The notes: generated from the letters alone by a model not told the origin. A stretch of 64,000 bases of DNA from Dipteris shenzhenensis (GCA_047967505.1 CM106541.1), one strand, 5' to 3'; positions 22,138-33,540 are shown, counted from the first letter of the stretch. Numbers and translations are program-made.

Positions 22138-23232
22138 GTTAGGATGAGACATCTCCATTTTCTGCTCTTTATCAATCCATTATTGAATTTTCTAACCACG
22201 GAGAAGTTCTCCTACTTGGGGACTTCAATGCGAGGACAAGCGCCCATCATGTATGATTCCTCTTAACTTTAGGGATGATTCCTCGATATTGCTAGACATT
22301 ACCTTGAGAATGCAGGTATGCTATGGGTTTCGACTAACAAACAAGGTCCGATCACATCTTATGGGTAGGCCGTATTAGACCTTGGCAGGATGCATGATCT
22401 CATTATTTATAATGGTCTTGATAGATGGTCCACCTCAAGTGGTTTCCCATGCTTTGCACATGGGGGAGGCTCTAGCATTGTTGATTACATCATGGGATCC
22501 CTTGCCTTCACATCTTGCATCACTGATTTTATTGTAGCACCTCTCCCTCTAGGGGCTAATCATATCTATCTTTTCTTTAGCATTTCCACTCCCTGTCACA
22601 CATCACCTTCCACCCCACTGAGTTCTTACTTCACCTACCATGATATATGCTTTGACCGCTATCACTCACCTACTTACTTTAGCCATCTGTACACTTATAT
22701 TGACTTCATACCCCGATTAGAGGATCGTGTTGCCTTGGTCACCCATTCACTACACCAGGCTGCTTCACGCTTTCCCTCACACCACCCACTCCACCCGCCC
22801 ACCAACCCCTAGGACCGTACCCTGTAATAGCTGGAAAATGATGAGTGTAAGGCTTTATGCCATCAGCTCAGATTTGAAACCAAAAACAGTCCTTCGAGTA
22901 AACCAGAGATGCTACACGAGTATCATCGGCTAGTAGCAAAAAGAAACTAGACTTCGTTTGTTGGAACGAGGAGGAGCTACTGAACATTTTATTTAGTAAC
23001 AACTCTCAGGACTTTTGGCAAAGATTTCTAGAGGGACGGTCCCCCTCACCACTCACTAACACTCAGGTCTAATGGTATGATTATGCACGCACACTTTATG
23101 ACATCCTTGGAAGCCAGCTAGTCCATAACCTATCACATATGGGTGTAGCCAATCGTAAAACTATTTTTGGGGCCATTTTGGAGTCACGATGCGATGTGCT
23201 TCTAGGTGAATATTTGAATTTTGTGTAGACCT
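22138..23232 (+). pseudogene. LINE (non-LTR retrotransposon) endonuclease remnant
   Basis: Plus-strand pieces across shifted frames match an APE-type LINE endonuclease. They are ALYQSIIEFSNHGEVLLLGD with FNART (about 22160-22240), DLIIYNGLDRWSTSSGFPCF with GGGSSIVDYIMGS (22390-22500) and the terminal core ITDFIVAPLPLGANHIYLFF. Downstream, 22940-23232 reads as the linker towards RT (NSQDFWQRFLEGRSPSPLTN). Several frameshifts and stops make it non-functional. It ends abruptly where the copia LTR begins at 23233, and RT is not seen. The LINE was presumably cut by insertion or rearrangement. Confidence 0.7.
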
Positions 23233-23402
23233 TGAGAGTGCTCTCAACGGAAGCAAAAACAGAAGAGGGAGAGAGAGAGACAGAGAGCCACACTAGTTTT
23301 GGTGGGTGCAAAACCCCCTAATCTTCTTTTTCATTCATTTATATATGTGTTTGAGTATTGTACATAACCGGGGCAAAGGCACAGTGACCTTTAACCCCCA
23401 CA
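23233..23402 (-). mobile_element. 3' LTR of copia B
   Basis: 170 bp. The minus strand begins TGTGGGGGTTAAAGG at 23402 and ends CACTCTCA at 23233. It is preceded on the element side by a purine run AATTGGGAGGT that fits a polypurine tract. It belongs to the same family as the plus-strand LTR at 13432-13600. Confidence 0.8.
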
Positions 23403-24802
23403 ACCTCCCAATTAAAGGACAGTGTGCCTTTAAGGGAGAACAACAAGTGATCATACTATCCAATGCCCATCAATACACGACAATACTCAAACCGCTAACT
23501 AGGTACACTCTTCGTCAGCATATCTGCAGGGTTACCATCTGTATGAACCTTGACAAGCTCTATGCGCTTGTCCTCAAGTACCTCCTTGATGAAATGGTAC
23601 CTGACCTCAATGTGTTTAGTCTTTGCATGAAAGACCGGATTCAGTTATAGCACTCATGGAATCATTATGCAATGTCGATACACCTGTATGAATCCCCAAA
23701 TCTCCCACTAGCTGATCAAGCCATATATCCTCCTTGCAACCCTCTGTGGCTGCAACATACTCAGCCTCTATGGTAGACAAAGCAATGCGCTTTTGTGCAT
23801 GAGACATCCACGACATTGCACCACCTGCAAAGGTGAACACATAACCAGAAGTGGATTTGAATCTGTGTACCCAAGTACATGCATGTCTTCTCTACCAAAG
23901 CAGATGCACATCTCCTTGGTACCCTTCATGTACCTCATGATGCACTTAACTGCCTCCCAATGCCTCTTTCCTAGATTAGCCATATACCTGCTAACAACTC
24001 CCATTGCAAATGCAATGTCTGGTCTAGTAGCTATTATACCATACATAAGACTCCCAACCGCTGATGCATAAGGAACCTTGGCCATCATGGCCCTTTTCTC
24101 ATCTGATTTGGGACTATCTGTATGACTCAGTTTCACATATGGAGGCAATGGAGTACTCACTACCTTCCCCCCCTCCATATTGAAATGCTGCAATACTTTT
24201 GTAACATACTCCTTCTGTGAAAGCCAAAGCAGTTTCCTACTCCGATCACGCGTGATGCGCATACCAAGAAGATGACCTGCAAGTCCCAAATCCTTCATAT
24301 CAATGGCCTCATGCAACTTGGCCTTTAATGCATCTAGCTCATAGGTATTTTTGCTAGCCAATAGCATATCATCCACATATAGTGCCAGGATTATCAGGCT
24401 ATTATCCTTAGCCCTTTTAGTGTAGAGGCAGTGATCAATTTCACTCCTTCTAAAACCCTGGGACCGAATGAAAGTATCAAACTTTTGATACCATTCTCTA
24501 GGTGCTTGCTTAAGACCATAGAGACTCTTCTTCAGCTTACAAACTAAATGCTCTTTGCCCTTTTCTTCAAAGCCTTCCGACTGCACCATGTAAATTTCCT
24601 CATGCAAATCCCCATGCAAGAAAGCTGTCTTAACATCCATCTGCATAAGCTCCATATCCTCTAATGCCACTAGTCCAAGCATGCATCTAAGTGTGGTCAT
24701 CTTCACAACCGGAGAGAATATCTCATCAAACTCCACACCCTTCTCTTGCTTGAACCCTTCAGTGACCAAACGGGCCCGCTCCCCGCAATCAGTAAGCATC
24801 AC
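23403..24802 (-). pseudogene. Copia B reverse transcriptase and RNase H
   Basis: Minus-strand RT starts within the conserved ARLVTEGFKQEKGVEFDEIF and continues through QMDVKTAFLHGDL, LKQAPREWYQKFD and LALYVDDMLLA, the intact YVDD catalytic box. RNase H follows as RPDIAFAMGVVSRYM, LGYTDS and STIEAEYVAATEG. The frame changes at about 23800, and again at about 23650 before PVFHAKTKHIEVRYHF. It then runs to GNPADMLTKSVPS and a stop near 23490. Gag, protease and integrase of this element are absent: above 24802 the sequence becomes gypsy. Confidence 0.85.
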
Positions 24803-24827
24803 ATAGTCTACCCCTGGAACAAACCTA

Positions 24828-25343
24828 TCAAACTACCTCAGTACCATACACCGACTCAAAAGGAGTGTGACCTATAGTCATTTTATGAGTGATGTTGTAA
24901 GCCCACATAGCTTCAATGACCTTCCGATCCAACTGGCTCTTGTTCTCTGTGGCCATTTTTCCCATGGATTTACAAAGGAGGCCATTGGTCTGCTCCATTT
25001 GTCCCATGGATGCTGAATGATAGATGCTAGAAGTGCGCTGATCAATACCCATGCGATCCATGAGCAACTCCACTGCTTCATTTAAGAATGGACTCCCATG
25101 GTCAGATATTATTTCCATCAGTGTCCCAAACCTTGTGCAGATACATTCAAATATGAAATTTGAAACTGCCTTACCGTTTGCAGCGAGGAGGGCGATAGCT
25201 TCAACCCAGTTAGTGACATACTGAGTGGCTACCAAAAGATACTTCTTTTTGCGGGTAGTCATGGGTAGGGTCCCAACAAAATCTATTCCCCACTTCTGAA
25301 ACAGGTGGATGGACATCACTGGGTGATGTTGCCCAGGATGCAA
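24828..25343 (-). pseudogene. Gypsy copy 1 integrase core
   Basis: 171-residue frame with core motifs WGIDFVGTLP (first Asp), EIISDHGSPFLNEAVELL (second Asp) and SASMGQMEQTNGLL (Glu region). It ends GHTPFESVYGTEVV, just before the copia junction. The C-terminal chromatin-side segment present in copy 2 is missing. Confidence 0.85.
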
Positions 25344-25382
25344 ATCCTTCCTACCAAAGAATTGGCATGGTTCACAAGTTTT

Positions 25383-25988
25383 TCAATACATTGTGACATC
25401 CTTGAACAAGGTCAGCCAATTATACCCAGCATGTAAAATCTTCTTAGCTTTATAGTCACCGACATAGTGGCCTCCACAAAATCCATCATGATAATGCTTC
25501 AATACCTTAGGTACTTCATTTGCATCAATGGCCCATCTTAGTACCACATCCAGGCCTTGATGGTATAACACCCCATCAAAGAGAGTGTAGCGCCTACTAT
25601 CTCTATGGATTTTCTTTCTCTCATAGCTAGTACTTTCTGGACGAAAGGTCAAAAACCTGTAGATTCCACCATACCATGGATCCTCAACTTCTATGGCCGC
25701 TACAAGGGTTACATCGAGGCACTCCTCTAAATCAATCAAACCATTCTTCAACTTGGAACAACCCCCTTTTACAATTTTGAAAGAAAAATCATATTCTTTT
25801 AAAACTGCCAACCATTTGGCCAACCGGCCTATGGGATTTGGTGATTGAAGAGCCTGCTTTGCAAGACCATTGCTACAGATTATAATGAAGGACTTTCCAG
25901 CAACATAATGCTTAAATTTCTCAATGCAGAACACCAAAGACAAAGCATGCTTGTCAGCCTCAAAGTAGAGTCGTTTAGTTTCGAGCAA
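25383..25988 (-). pseudogene. Gypsy copy 1 RNase H end and H2C2 zinc module
   Basis: Reads EADKHALSLVFCIEKFKHYV (RNase H), then KEYDFSFKIVKGG, and KVLKHYHDGFCGGHYVGDYK before NWLTLFKDVTMY. A stop replaces the cysteine-rich end that copy 2 retains (YCKTCEPCQ). Confidence 0.8.
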
Positions 25989-26220
25989 TTGTCAAGAAGC
26001 AAATCAAAACGAGATACATGAACCGATCCTCTCCTTGCTAGAGAAGAATACCTGCCAGAGTATGTTCACCAAACCCAGGATTGATATTGAAAGTCTTTAA
26101 CCAATCGAGATTGCATAGAATGGGTTTTGAAGATAAAGCACTCTTGATTTGTACAAACCCATGATCACAATCCTCATCCCAAGAGAAATCAACTCCATCT
26201 TTTAATAGCATAGTCACGGG

Positions 26221-26891
26221 TCACGTCAAAGTAGCATATTGATCAATGAAGCGGCGAAAGTATCCTGCTAGATTGACAAATGAGCATACCTGACATTTGG
26301 TTGTTGGCAAGGAGAGCTTGAGGATAGCTTCTACCTTCTTGGGGTCAGGCTTGACGCCCTCAGATGAGACAATATGTCCTAGTAACCTCCCTTGAATGGC
26401 TCCAATGGTGCATTTATTAGGGTTGAGGATGCCATTCACATCATTGACCCTTTGGAAGGCCAACCTAACCTTCATGAAGTGCTCCTTATGTGCTGATCAT
26501 ATACAGAAATCATCTAAAAATACCTCCAAGAAAACCCCCAAATAAGGAGCAAACACCATCTGCATAAATCTTTGAAAGCTAACAGGAGAATCGGTGAGGC
26601 CAAATGGCATTACTTTGAATGCAAATGTCCCCCAAGGCACAATGTGGCAAATGTGGTTTTAACCACATCCTCGTCAGCAATTCTGATTTGATAAAACCCG
26701 GAGTAACAATCACAAAAAGTATACATCTCATGACCACTTACCTTCTCAAGAATGAGGTCTTGAAAGGGAAAAGGATGATGGTTCCTCTTGGTGGCTGCAT
26801 TGAGTTTCTTATAGTCAATGTAGACCCGCCACTTATTGTTTTTCTTTGGGGTGACTACCATTGGTGAAATCCATTCAGTATTGTGAACCAA
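26221..26891 (-). pseudogene. Gypsy copy 1 reverse transcriptase
   Basis: The N-terminal RT frame (26891-26610) shows NTEWISPMVVTPKKNNKWR, YIDYKKLNAATK and YTFCDCYSGFYQIRI. After a frame change the palm motif reads VFLEVFLDDFCI (minus strand about 26510-26545), so the usual YxDD is FLDD. The frame 26475-26221 continues with NPNKCTIGAIQGRLLGHIVS and FVNLAGYFRRFI. Stops and shifts are present throughout. Confidence 0.82.
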
Positions 26892-26903
26892 AACAAGAAA
26901 CTT

Positions 26904-27617
26904 CTAAGCCACAGGCTTCGCATCACGCTTCAACTCTATCTTGTGCTCTATGGTAGTCACATGGCAAAGGTGGCAGTAGCTAGTTGCAAAGAGGTCAGGG
27001 AAATCTTTGAACATTTCTAGGAACTCATCTTTCTCACTTGGAGTGAGGTCTGGGGAAAGCATAGATTCAAGCTGTTGAGGACTAGCTGTTATCTTTTCTA
27101 CAGGTGGCGGGATCAGAGACACCCCCATCATGTAAACTTCCTCCTCTGAGTACTCGTCCCCCCCGTCTGATTCTTCCATTGATTTAGACACCAAGGATGA
27201 GAGAGTATCACTGTCTTGCTCCTCTTCTTCTTCTAGTTCAGTGGCACCTGGTTGCACCAGGATCTTCTCCTTAGAAGCACCAAAAGACATGTGTCCTGTC
27301 TTCCAATAACTGACTGCATCACTCTTTCTCAACCATGGTCTCTCGAGTATGGCTGGGTAACTCCTGTCTATATCTTCGATGTCCACTACATAGATATTGA
27401 CGGTGGTGGTCAACCCATTGACACTGATGGGCAAATCCTCAATGACTCCCATAGTGGCGAGTCGTCGACCATCTGCAACCTTGATTCAAGTGGAGGAACG
27501 CCTTGTGCATTTCAAATTCAATTTCTTCATGATTCGGGGCACCATGATATTACATGCAGCTCCCCCATCAACACACACACTTTTGACACGGCCACTTACT
27601 CCTACGAGATCTTTTAG
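26904..27617 (-). pseudogene. Gypsy copy 1 aspartic protease and linker to RT
   Basis: The minus strand carries VCVDGGAACNIMVPRIMKKL (protease active site, DGGA form), then a single stop, then RRLATMGVIEDLPISVNG and SYPAILERPWLRKS. An acidic linker (EEEEEQDSDTLSS) leads to LTPSEKDEFLEMFKDFPDLF, the segment before RT. Confidence 0.8.
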
Positions 27618-27699
27618 TCTTCTCTGTTGGTGGGTCTACCATCTCAGCATCTGAGGGCTCTAAGAAGGACACCTTCTTCCTAGGACGGCCTGGTTGGAG

Positions 27700-28300
27700 A
27701 GGGGTCCGAGGTGGTACGACTTCTTTTCCTAAGGTCGAGGATCTCTACATCAGAATCCTTGGTGCCTAATTCACTCAGAAGATTCACCCTTGGAATATTG
27801 GGACATTCTGTGTGATAATGACCCTTCTAGTGGCACTCGTAGCACACAACATTGGCACATTCTCTTGGAGGGTGATTGGCTTGATTTCTGATGCCCACCA
27901 TCTCAAGTCGAAGATCATTCAGGGCCTTGGCTAGGTCATTGACTCTGGGTTCCTTAGCAGGAGGGTTTGGGGGAGTAGGAAGAAGGGGGACTTGTGGGCG
28001 AGGTTGGGGAAATCTTCTAGGCAGAGGTTGAGGATATACTCCTTATTGAGGGTAAGCATCTAAGGGAGGACCATACATTTGAGGTGGAGGTAGTGGATAC
28101 ATCCCTGATGAGTGGTGGGGGTATGCCCCTAAGTTAGAGCCCCCAAGTTATTGTTACAAGAATTGAGGGGGTTGCAGAGGCACAATCATCTTCTTTGAAG
28201 CGGGGTCAGACTAAACTTTATCAAACTTTTGAGCAATCTCATGTGCTAGCACCATAGTTTCTAGATTCTCCCATTCAAGCTTGAGGCAGAATTCATCACT
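27700..28300 (-). pseudogene. Gypsy copy 1 Pro-rich region and CCHC zinc knuckle
   Basis: At about 27805-27860 the minus strand reads CYECH, an in-frame stop, then KGHYHTEC, which keeps the CX2CX4HX4C spacing. The surrounding 27900-28200 is Pro/Gly/Tyr-rich, as expected between capsid and nucleocapsid. Confidence 0.65.
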
Positions 28301-28438
28301 TGCTCCTGCTACAAGGTAGCCTAGCACATGCTAAGTCATTCCAGCTCAAAATCTGGCATTGTCCTCTTGTGTGGCAATTAAACAGTCCAGAAGCACGGCC
28401 GCTCGATCAACATATCGACGCACCGTCTCACCTTCTGA

Positions 28439-28717
28439 CTACTTCAAGTTTGCCACCTGCAGGTACACATTCTCCGGCTCCTCTTCTTTGCCAAAATACT
28501 CAATCATCGTTGTTGTTAACCTTGGCCAGCTTTGGCGAATGTCATCAGCCTGCTTCTCATACCACACTTGAGCCAAACCCTCTAGAAATGTGGGAAGAAC
28601 CAACAGCCATCTATCTTCTGTAAGAAAGTTGAGAGAAACACAACAGTGCTTGAAGGCCACAAGATATTCATTTGGATTTTCTTCAACCCATCCATAGAAC
28701 ACGGGAATGTCAACCAT
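28439..28717 (-). pseudogene. Gypsy copy 1 gag (retrotransposon gag domain)
   Basis: 92-residue frame MVDIPVFYGWVEENPNEYLV...WLLVLPTFLEGLAQVWYEK...WPRLTTTMIEYFGK matches the conserved gag core (F.G...P..WL...F.....A..WY). It ends in LQVANLK before a stop. Confidence 0.85.
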
Positions 28718-28757
28718 GCTTGAAAAATTGAAAAGAGAGAGTCAAAATGAGGCTTAT

Positions 28758-30527
28758 CTATTGGCAAACAATGGAAAGAGGTAGCTTGAATTGAAAATCT
28801 GATGAAGATACATCCACAAAGCACACATTGGTAGGGTAGGGTGTGACTAGTGTATTGTGAAATACTACACGGGAAGAATCTTCAACATAGAATAGCTCGT
28901 AGACAATCTTAAAAGGAACAACCCTCATGATATCACATCCATGTTTACAAGCGAGGGTTAGAGACATGGCGCTGCATGAGGTTGTTAATTAAGGCAAACA
29001 AGAATGCCATGACAAATGTCAACAGTTGGAGAGCTTGCACATCACCTTCAACTTCTTCCAGTTCTTGTAATCGCCATGCTATTTCTTCAAGGGGTGTGTG
29101 GTCTGGCATCCTTCTTTTGAGCAATGTCCTTGAGGACCTTTCTGATGATCTTTCAAAGTCAGTAAACTCGTATCAAATATGCCCAAAACTTAGTTTCATG
29201 ATGACCACAACCTTTGCATTCCTTACAAATGATCACCCTCCTTCATGGCTTGCGGCTTTGTTGGGGTGGTGCTTCCACTCGCTTCATGCGTGATTGAAGT
29301 ACAAGCTTCACATGCCAAGAAATCAGCAACTATATTTTGAGCTCGAGGGATATGCTGAATTTTTACCTCTTCAAATTGTTGGCTAAGTTCCAATGCTTAT
29401 TGATGTCATGGAACCAAGCCTTCGCTCCGCACCTTCCATCTTCCACTAACTTGTTCACATATGAGTTGAGAATCTCCTTGCACCTTAAGTTGCTTGATGC
29501 GATGTTCTTGCACCTTTTGAAGCCCAAAAATGAATGCTGAGTACTCAACTTGGTTGCAAGTACTTGCTAGTGTAGACTTGCTGTAACAATACACCTCACC
29601 CCCTGGTTAAGTGAGCTTCACACCCACACCAGCAGCCTTGGTCGAAGGTTTGTATGCGCCATCAAATTGGAGGAGCCAAGCTATCGTCACACCAAGACTA
29701 AAATCCAGACATCCCAAGTTTCTCGGTAGTCTAAGATAGGTAGAAGGAGAGGGTGGGGAGAATTCAATACTTGAGCAAGACGTTCAGCACCAAATAAACT
29801 CGCAATCCTTTGTTGATAGTTTAACTTTAGACCAAAAAGAATTACAACTTGAAGCTCAAAATGAGGCACAAAAGGTTGATTAGGTATAAAGGGATTCCTT
29901 GGTCAAAACATTACCAACCATAGCTGAAACCATAGCTAAGCCTAGAAAACTTTGTAATGAGATCGAGAAGAAATCATTCAAGATGAGCTTATCCATAGGA
30001 ATTAATAAGCAGATGCACCAAATCTCCCTCCAAGCTTGGGGAGAATCCCACCCTTCGAAGAATGTCACCCTTTTAATTACCTCCAATGCAGCAAGTAGCT
30101 CGATCACCGCACAATGAGTAGAATTGAAATCAAAGTCCTCCCAGTGTATCACTAATTTTTCATCTTAAATCATCCACGGTGTATCATCCCACCCGTTGTC
30201 TCCTTGAACAATGCATTGTACAATCGACATGAAGATCAAGAAAGAGATCTTGCCAATTGGTAGCCATAATGAGTGGAGGACCAAGCACCAAATCCTTGAA
30301 CTCGTCGATAAGTGACATAAATATCCACCCTCCTCATGTGGCGTGCATCCAAGGAGTGAACTTGAAAAAGTTCAGAAGCTACGATCTAGTATCATATATG
30401 AATAGAGCGCATGAAATGAAGTACTTTTTCTTTTTACAACAAGAGGAAACTCCCTATGGTTAGAGAGTTACAGTTCATGAGATTTCACCATATAAGCAAT
30501 ATCTTTACACTTTCATCACTTCCTATT
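28758..30527 (-). pseudogene. Retroelement-like module with an extra RNase H domain (copy 1)
   Basis: The minus strand (about 29690-29290) encodes an RNase H fold spread over two frames. It comprises FDGAYKPSTKAAGVGVKL (first catalytic Asp), then VEYSAFIFGLQKVQEHRIKQ and VQGDSQLICEQVSGRWKV (middle catalytic residues), and FEEVKIQHIPRAQN before ADFLA (last Asp). Upstream (30300-29880) lies an unrecognised conserved piece, VIHWEDFDFNSTHCAVIELL and AWREIWCICLLIPMDKL. Downstream (about 29250-28760) are a decayed Cys/His-rich piece and a short helical segment. The module sits on the 5' side of gypsy gag and recurs beside gypsy copy 2 at 62.1-63.7 kb. Its natural boundaries are unknown. Confidence 0.6.
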
Positions 30528-30600
30528 TACTGGCCCATTGGTAAGTCTTCCTTTTGTGAATGGGGAGGTCTTGGGTTCAATTCTCCTTAATAAAAAGAGA
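30527..30600 (+). repeat. tRNA-like SINE head (copy 1)
   Basis: The plus strand has an A-box-like TGGCCCATTGGTAAG and, about 35 bp on, a B-box-like GGTCTTGGGTTCAATTCTC, then TTAATAAAAAG and a GA-rich tail. The same block occurs at about 63710-63785. It does not fold as a full tRNA, so a tRNA-derived SINE or promoter remnant is more likely. Confidence 0.5.
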
Positions 30601-30660
30601 GGAGAGGAGAGGAGAGGAGAGGAGAAGAGAAGAGAAGGAGGAGAAGAAGAGGAAGAGGAT
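30597..30660. repeat. (GAGGA)n purine microsatellite
   Basis: GGAGAGGAGAGGAGA repeats grading into GAAGAGGAAGAGG. The same tract follows the SINE-like head at 63.78-63.85 kb. Confidence 0.95.
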
Positions 30661-30899
30661 AGGGGCACGAGATCTTTTGCAGGAGCTCAAAAAGTCTGTC
30701 CGCAATGTGCAGGTGTGCCAAAAGACACAGGAACCCAAGAAAATAGTCGCGAGGCTTGGGACATGGATATTAACTGATATCAATACTTGGATTATGGATC
30801 TTGGACATGGACATGGACATGGACATTCATTGCTCAATTCTTGTATTGTGGACCTCTGCCACCACACGCATTGTAGTCTAGCAAGCTAATATAAAACAT

Positions 30900-31922
30900 T
30901 TTGTGAAGGGACATCTGTGATGTAGGACATGGATGTCTAATAGACTAGAGTCATGCCATAGACTTTGCGCATGACATTTTTATGCTTTATAGGGAGCTTT
31001 AATAGCTTTATGGTTTGGGTTTGGGTTTGTGTTCTATGCAATGGTGATGGCATCAATCCTAAATTTAAGGAAGCTATGTCCATCTTGATAAAGCTTCCCA
31101 TGGATGCCTAAGTAAGCTATATTGCATTATCACCTCTATTCAACACCTCTTAATAACCCCATTTTCATTTTGACTGACTTAAGAGTGCTTCTTGATATTC
31201 CTTCGTACTAATGATTGTTTGAACCCTAATTGATGCTCCACTTTTCCTTGGAGTGGTTTTAAGGTTTTTAAGCTAGAAAACTTTTATGTACTATAGACAT
31301 AAATCCTTTAACCTAAAGGAAAGTGGTAATGTAATAATGTAAATGCAAAATACATACATATGAAAAGTGTTATCAAGGATCATTTGTGGGGTCTCTCAAC
31401 TTTGGAAGAGAGCACAAGAGAGTTGAGTGGGAAGAAAGGGTGCATGTGAGTAGTGGTTTGGGGGGGGCAGGGGATAGTTATAGGAGACCCTACTCTAGAG
31501 TTAAGGTCCAAAAGGAAGATTAAAGGTCTCAAATAGTGTGTTGGTTGGGTATTCTAGGTTTTGTATGGTTGAGGGTATATATGTAATGTTGTCGCTGAAT
31601 ATGGGAGTTTAGGAGGTCAATGCATTGAGGAATCACACTTTGGTGAGAGGAAAGACCTATTTGAGGAGGTAACTGTACTAAGGATTCATGCTACTATGAG
31701 AGGAAGGACCTATCTAAGAATTCACACTTGTGTGATAGGTAGGAGTTAACTGAGAGGGAATATGCATTGTACACTAACTAGGTTGGTTTGGCTATATGTG
31801 GTAGGGTTTTTGAGTATTTTGAATTAGGAGACTTTTGTTAACATGGTTCACTTAGTTAACTAAGCATGTGAGAGTGGTTGTCCTAAAATGGCTAACCATT
31901 CAGTTATAATTTTGCCAATAGC
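30900..31922. other. Intergenic, nothing recognised
   Basis: AT-rich sequence without credible ORFs or repeats beyond short direct repeats such as GAGGAAGGACCTAT (about 31650-31710). Confidence 0.5.
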
Positions 31923-32342
31923 AACATCGAAACACTTAAGCAAGACAAGCGTGAAGAATAATAAGAAAAGAATACTTGGGGTCCCAAAAAGATTACTACT
32001 CATTTCAATACGAAGTGCTATGACTAAATGCCTAATACAACTAATTTATAAAATTTTACAAACTGGTAACCTTCACGAATAGATAACCTTTACAATTGAG
32101 TGACATGCTCTTCAAACACAAATTTGGCCGACAACATCGAAACACTTAAGCAAGACAAGCATGAAGAATAACAAGAAAAGAATACTTGGGGTCCCAAAAA
32201 GATTACTACTCATTTCAATACGAAGTGCTATGACTAAATGCCTGATACAACTAATTTATAAAATCTTACAAACTGGTAACCTTCACGAATAGATAACCTT
32301 TACAATTGAGTGACATGCTCTTCAAACACAAATTTGGCCAAC
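31923..32342. repeat. 210-bp tandem duplication
   Basis: Two nearly identical copies, 31923-32132 and 32133-32342, both starting AACATCGAAACACTTAAGCA. I count only a handful of substitutions (for example CGTGAAG/CATGAAG and CCTAATAC/CCTGATAC), so the duplication is young. Confidence 0.9.
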
Positions 32343-33540
32343 AACCATTTGCCAACATGCAATGCTAGACATACACAATCTAATGCTCATCTAAATGCCT
32401 TAGATGGTGGCTACATAATTCCCTTCTGATTTGGGTCTTACAATAGTATAGCCTTTAAGGCTTGGCAGGGATGGCTGTTGATGGTGGAGTCGGACTCATT
32501 AGAGTCAGAAAGCTTAAACACAAACACATGAGTATGATTTTTTCTTGAGTCCAAACCCACGAGCTTATAGTTGCGAGCCTTTCATGATATACCCTTTCCT
32601 AGAGAAATGGTGTTGTGCACCCTTTTGATGCTTCCACCCCATACCCTCTAGGTTTGTCTCCAAGGTCCGCACAAATACTTATCAACCACATAGCACCAAA
32701 AATACAATACCAACATAGAATGTGCACCCAAACCGCAAACGACAAAACACTACAAATATGGTGTTATTCTTGTCATACCACAAGTCCATTCCTTCAGCAT
32801 ATACCAAAGATGTAAAGCTACATATTATAGTCATGATCATATCCATCGTTCAAAAACAAGCAAACATATCATAGTCAAAGTGTTTCCGACAACATGCAAT
32901 CTAACCACTACATTGGTCAATTGAAAATAGCATAAAACCATAGCATTAGAAATGTATCCTAGCATATGGAGTCCCTACACACCTTAAGGACTACTACATA
33001 CCACCTAACCCTTGAACAAATGATTGGTATGTGTAAGGATATTCAAGGATATTAATTTGAACTAAAAACCCTCCAATTGCTAATGATATCTCCCCACTTG
33101 CCAATTCAAATTGGTCATCATTGGCCTCCAAACCAATGTGATCCCCACCTCTCTCACTATCATCTACATACTTGAGGCTTGCTCTCCTCCTTCTCATCAC
33201 ATGATGTTGGTCTTCCCCCTCAATATCATAGAGAAGCTCTTCATGTGTCCCACTAAATCTCTCGACTCCAACATCTTGGCTAGTTGAATTCCTCTTGCCT
33301 CCACTCTTATTAGAAAATGTCATATTTCCTCTTCCTCTTCCTATTCCTCTAGAGGAAGAGTTTCTTTTGGTGCACTGCATCATGTATATACTCATGTTTG
33401 GCATGGTAATCCCCTCTCTCTCTTATATCCCTTTCTCTCTCTCTCTCTCTCATAATGTTGGGAGTATCAAATTATTTTATAAAATTATATTGATCATCAT
33501 TTGTCCTTTTTATAGTTCATCAATCTGAGCTATAGTTTGA
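32343..33540. other. Intergenic, nothing recognised
   Basis: A minus-strand ORF (33404-32994) and plus-strand neighbours contain no recognisable domain. A short CT run lies at about 33415-33450. Confidence 0.4.

Larger units (their letters stand above)
24828..28717 (-). mobile_element. Ty3/gypsy retrotransposon copy 1 (internal region, no LTRs seen)
   Basis: Minus-strand order from 28717 down is gag, CCHC knuckle, aspartic protease, RT, RNase H, H2C2 zinc and integrase, the standard Ty3/gypsy order. Every domain is broken by stops or frameshifts. The integrase end is fused to copia B at about 24.82 kb, so the 3' end and 3' LTR are lost. It is clearly the same family as copy 2 (55.4-61.9 kb). 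Confidence 0.88.
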
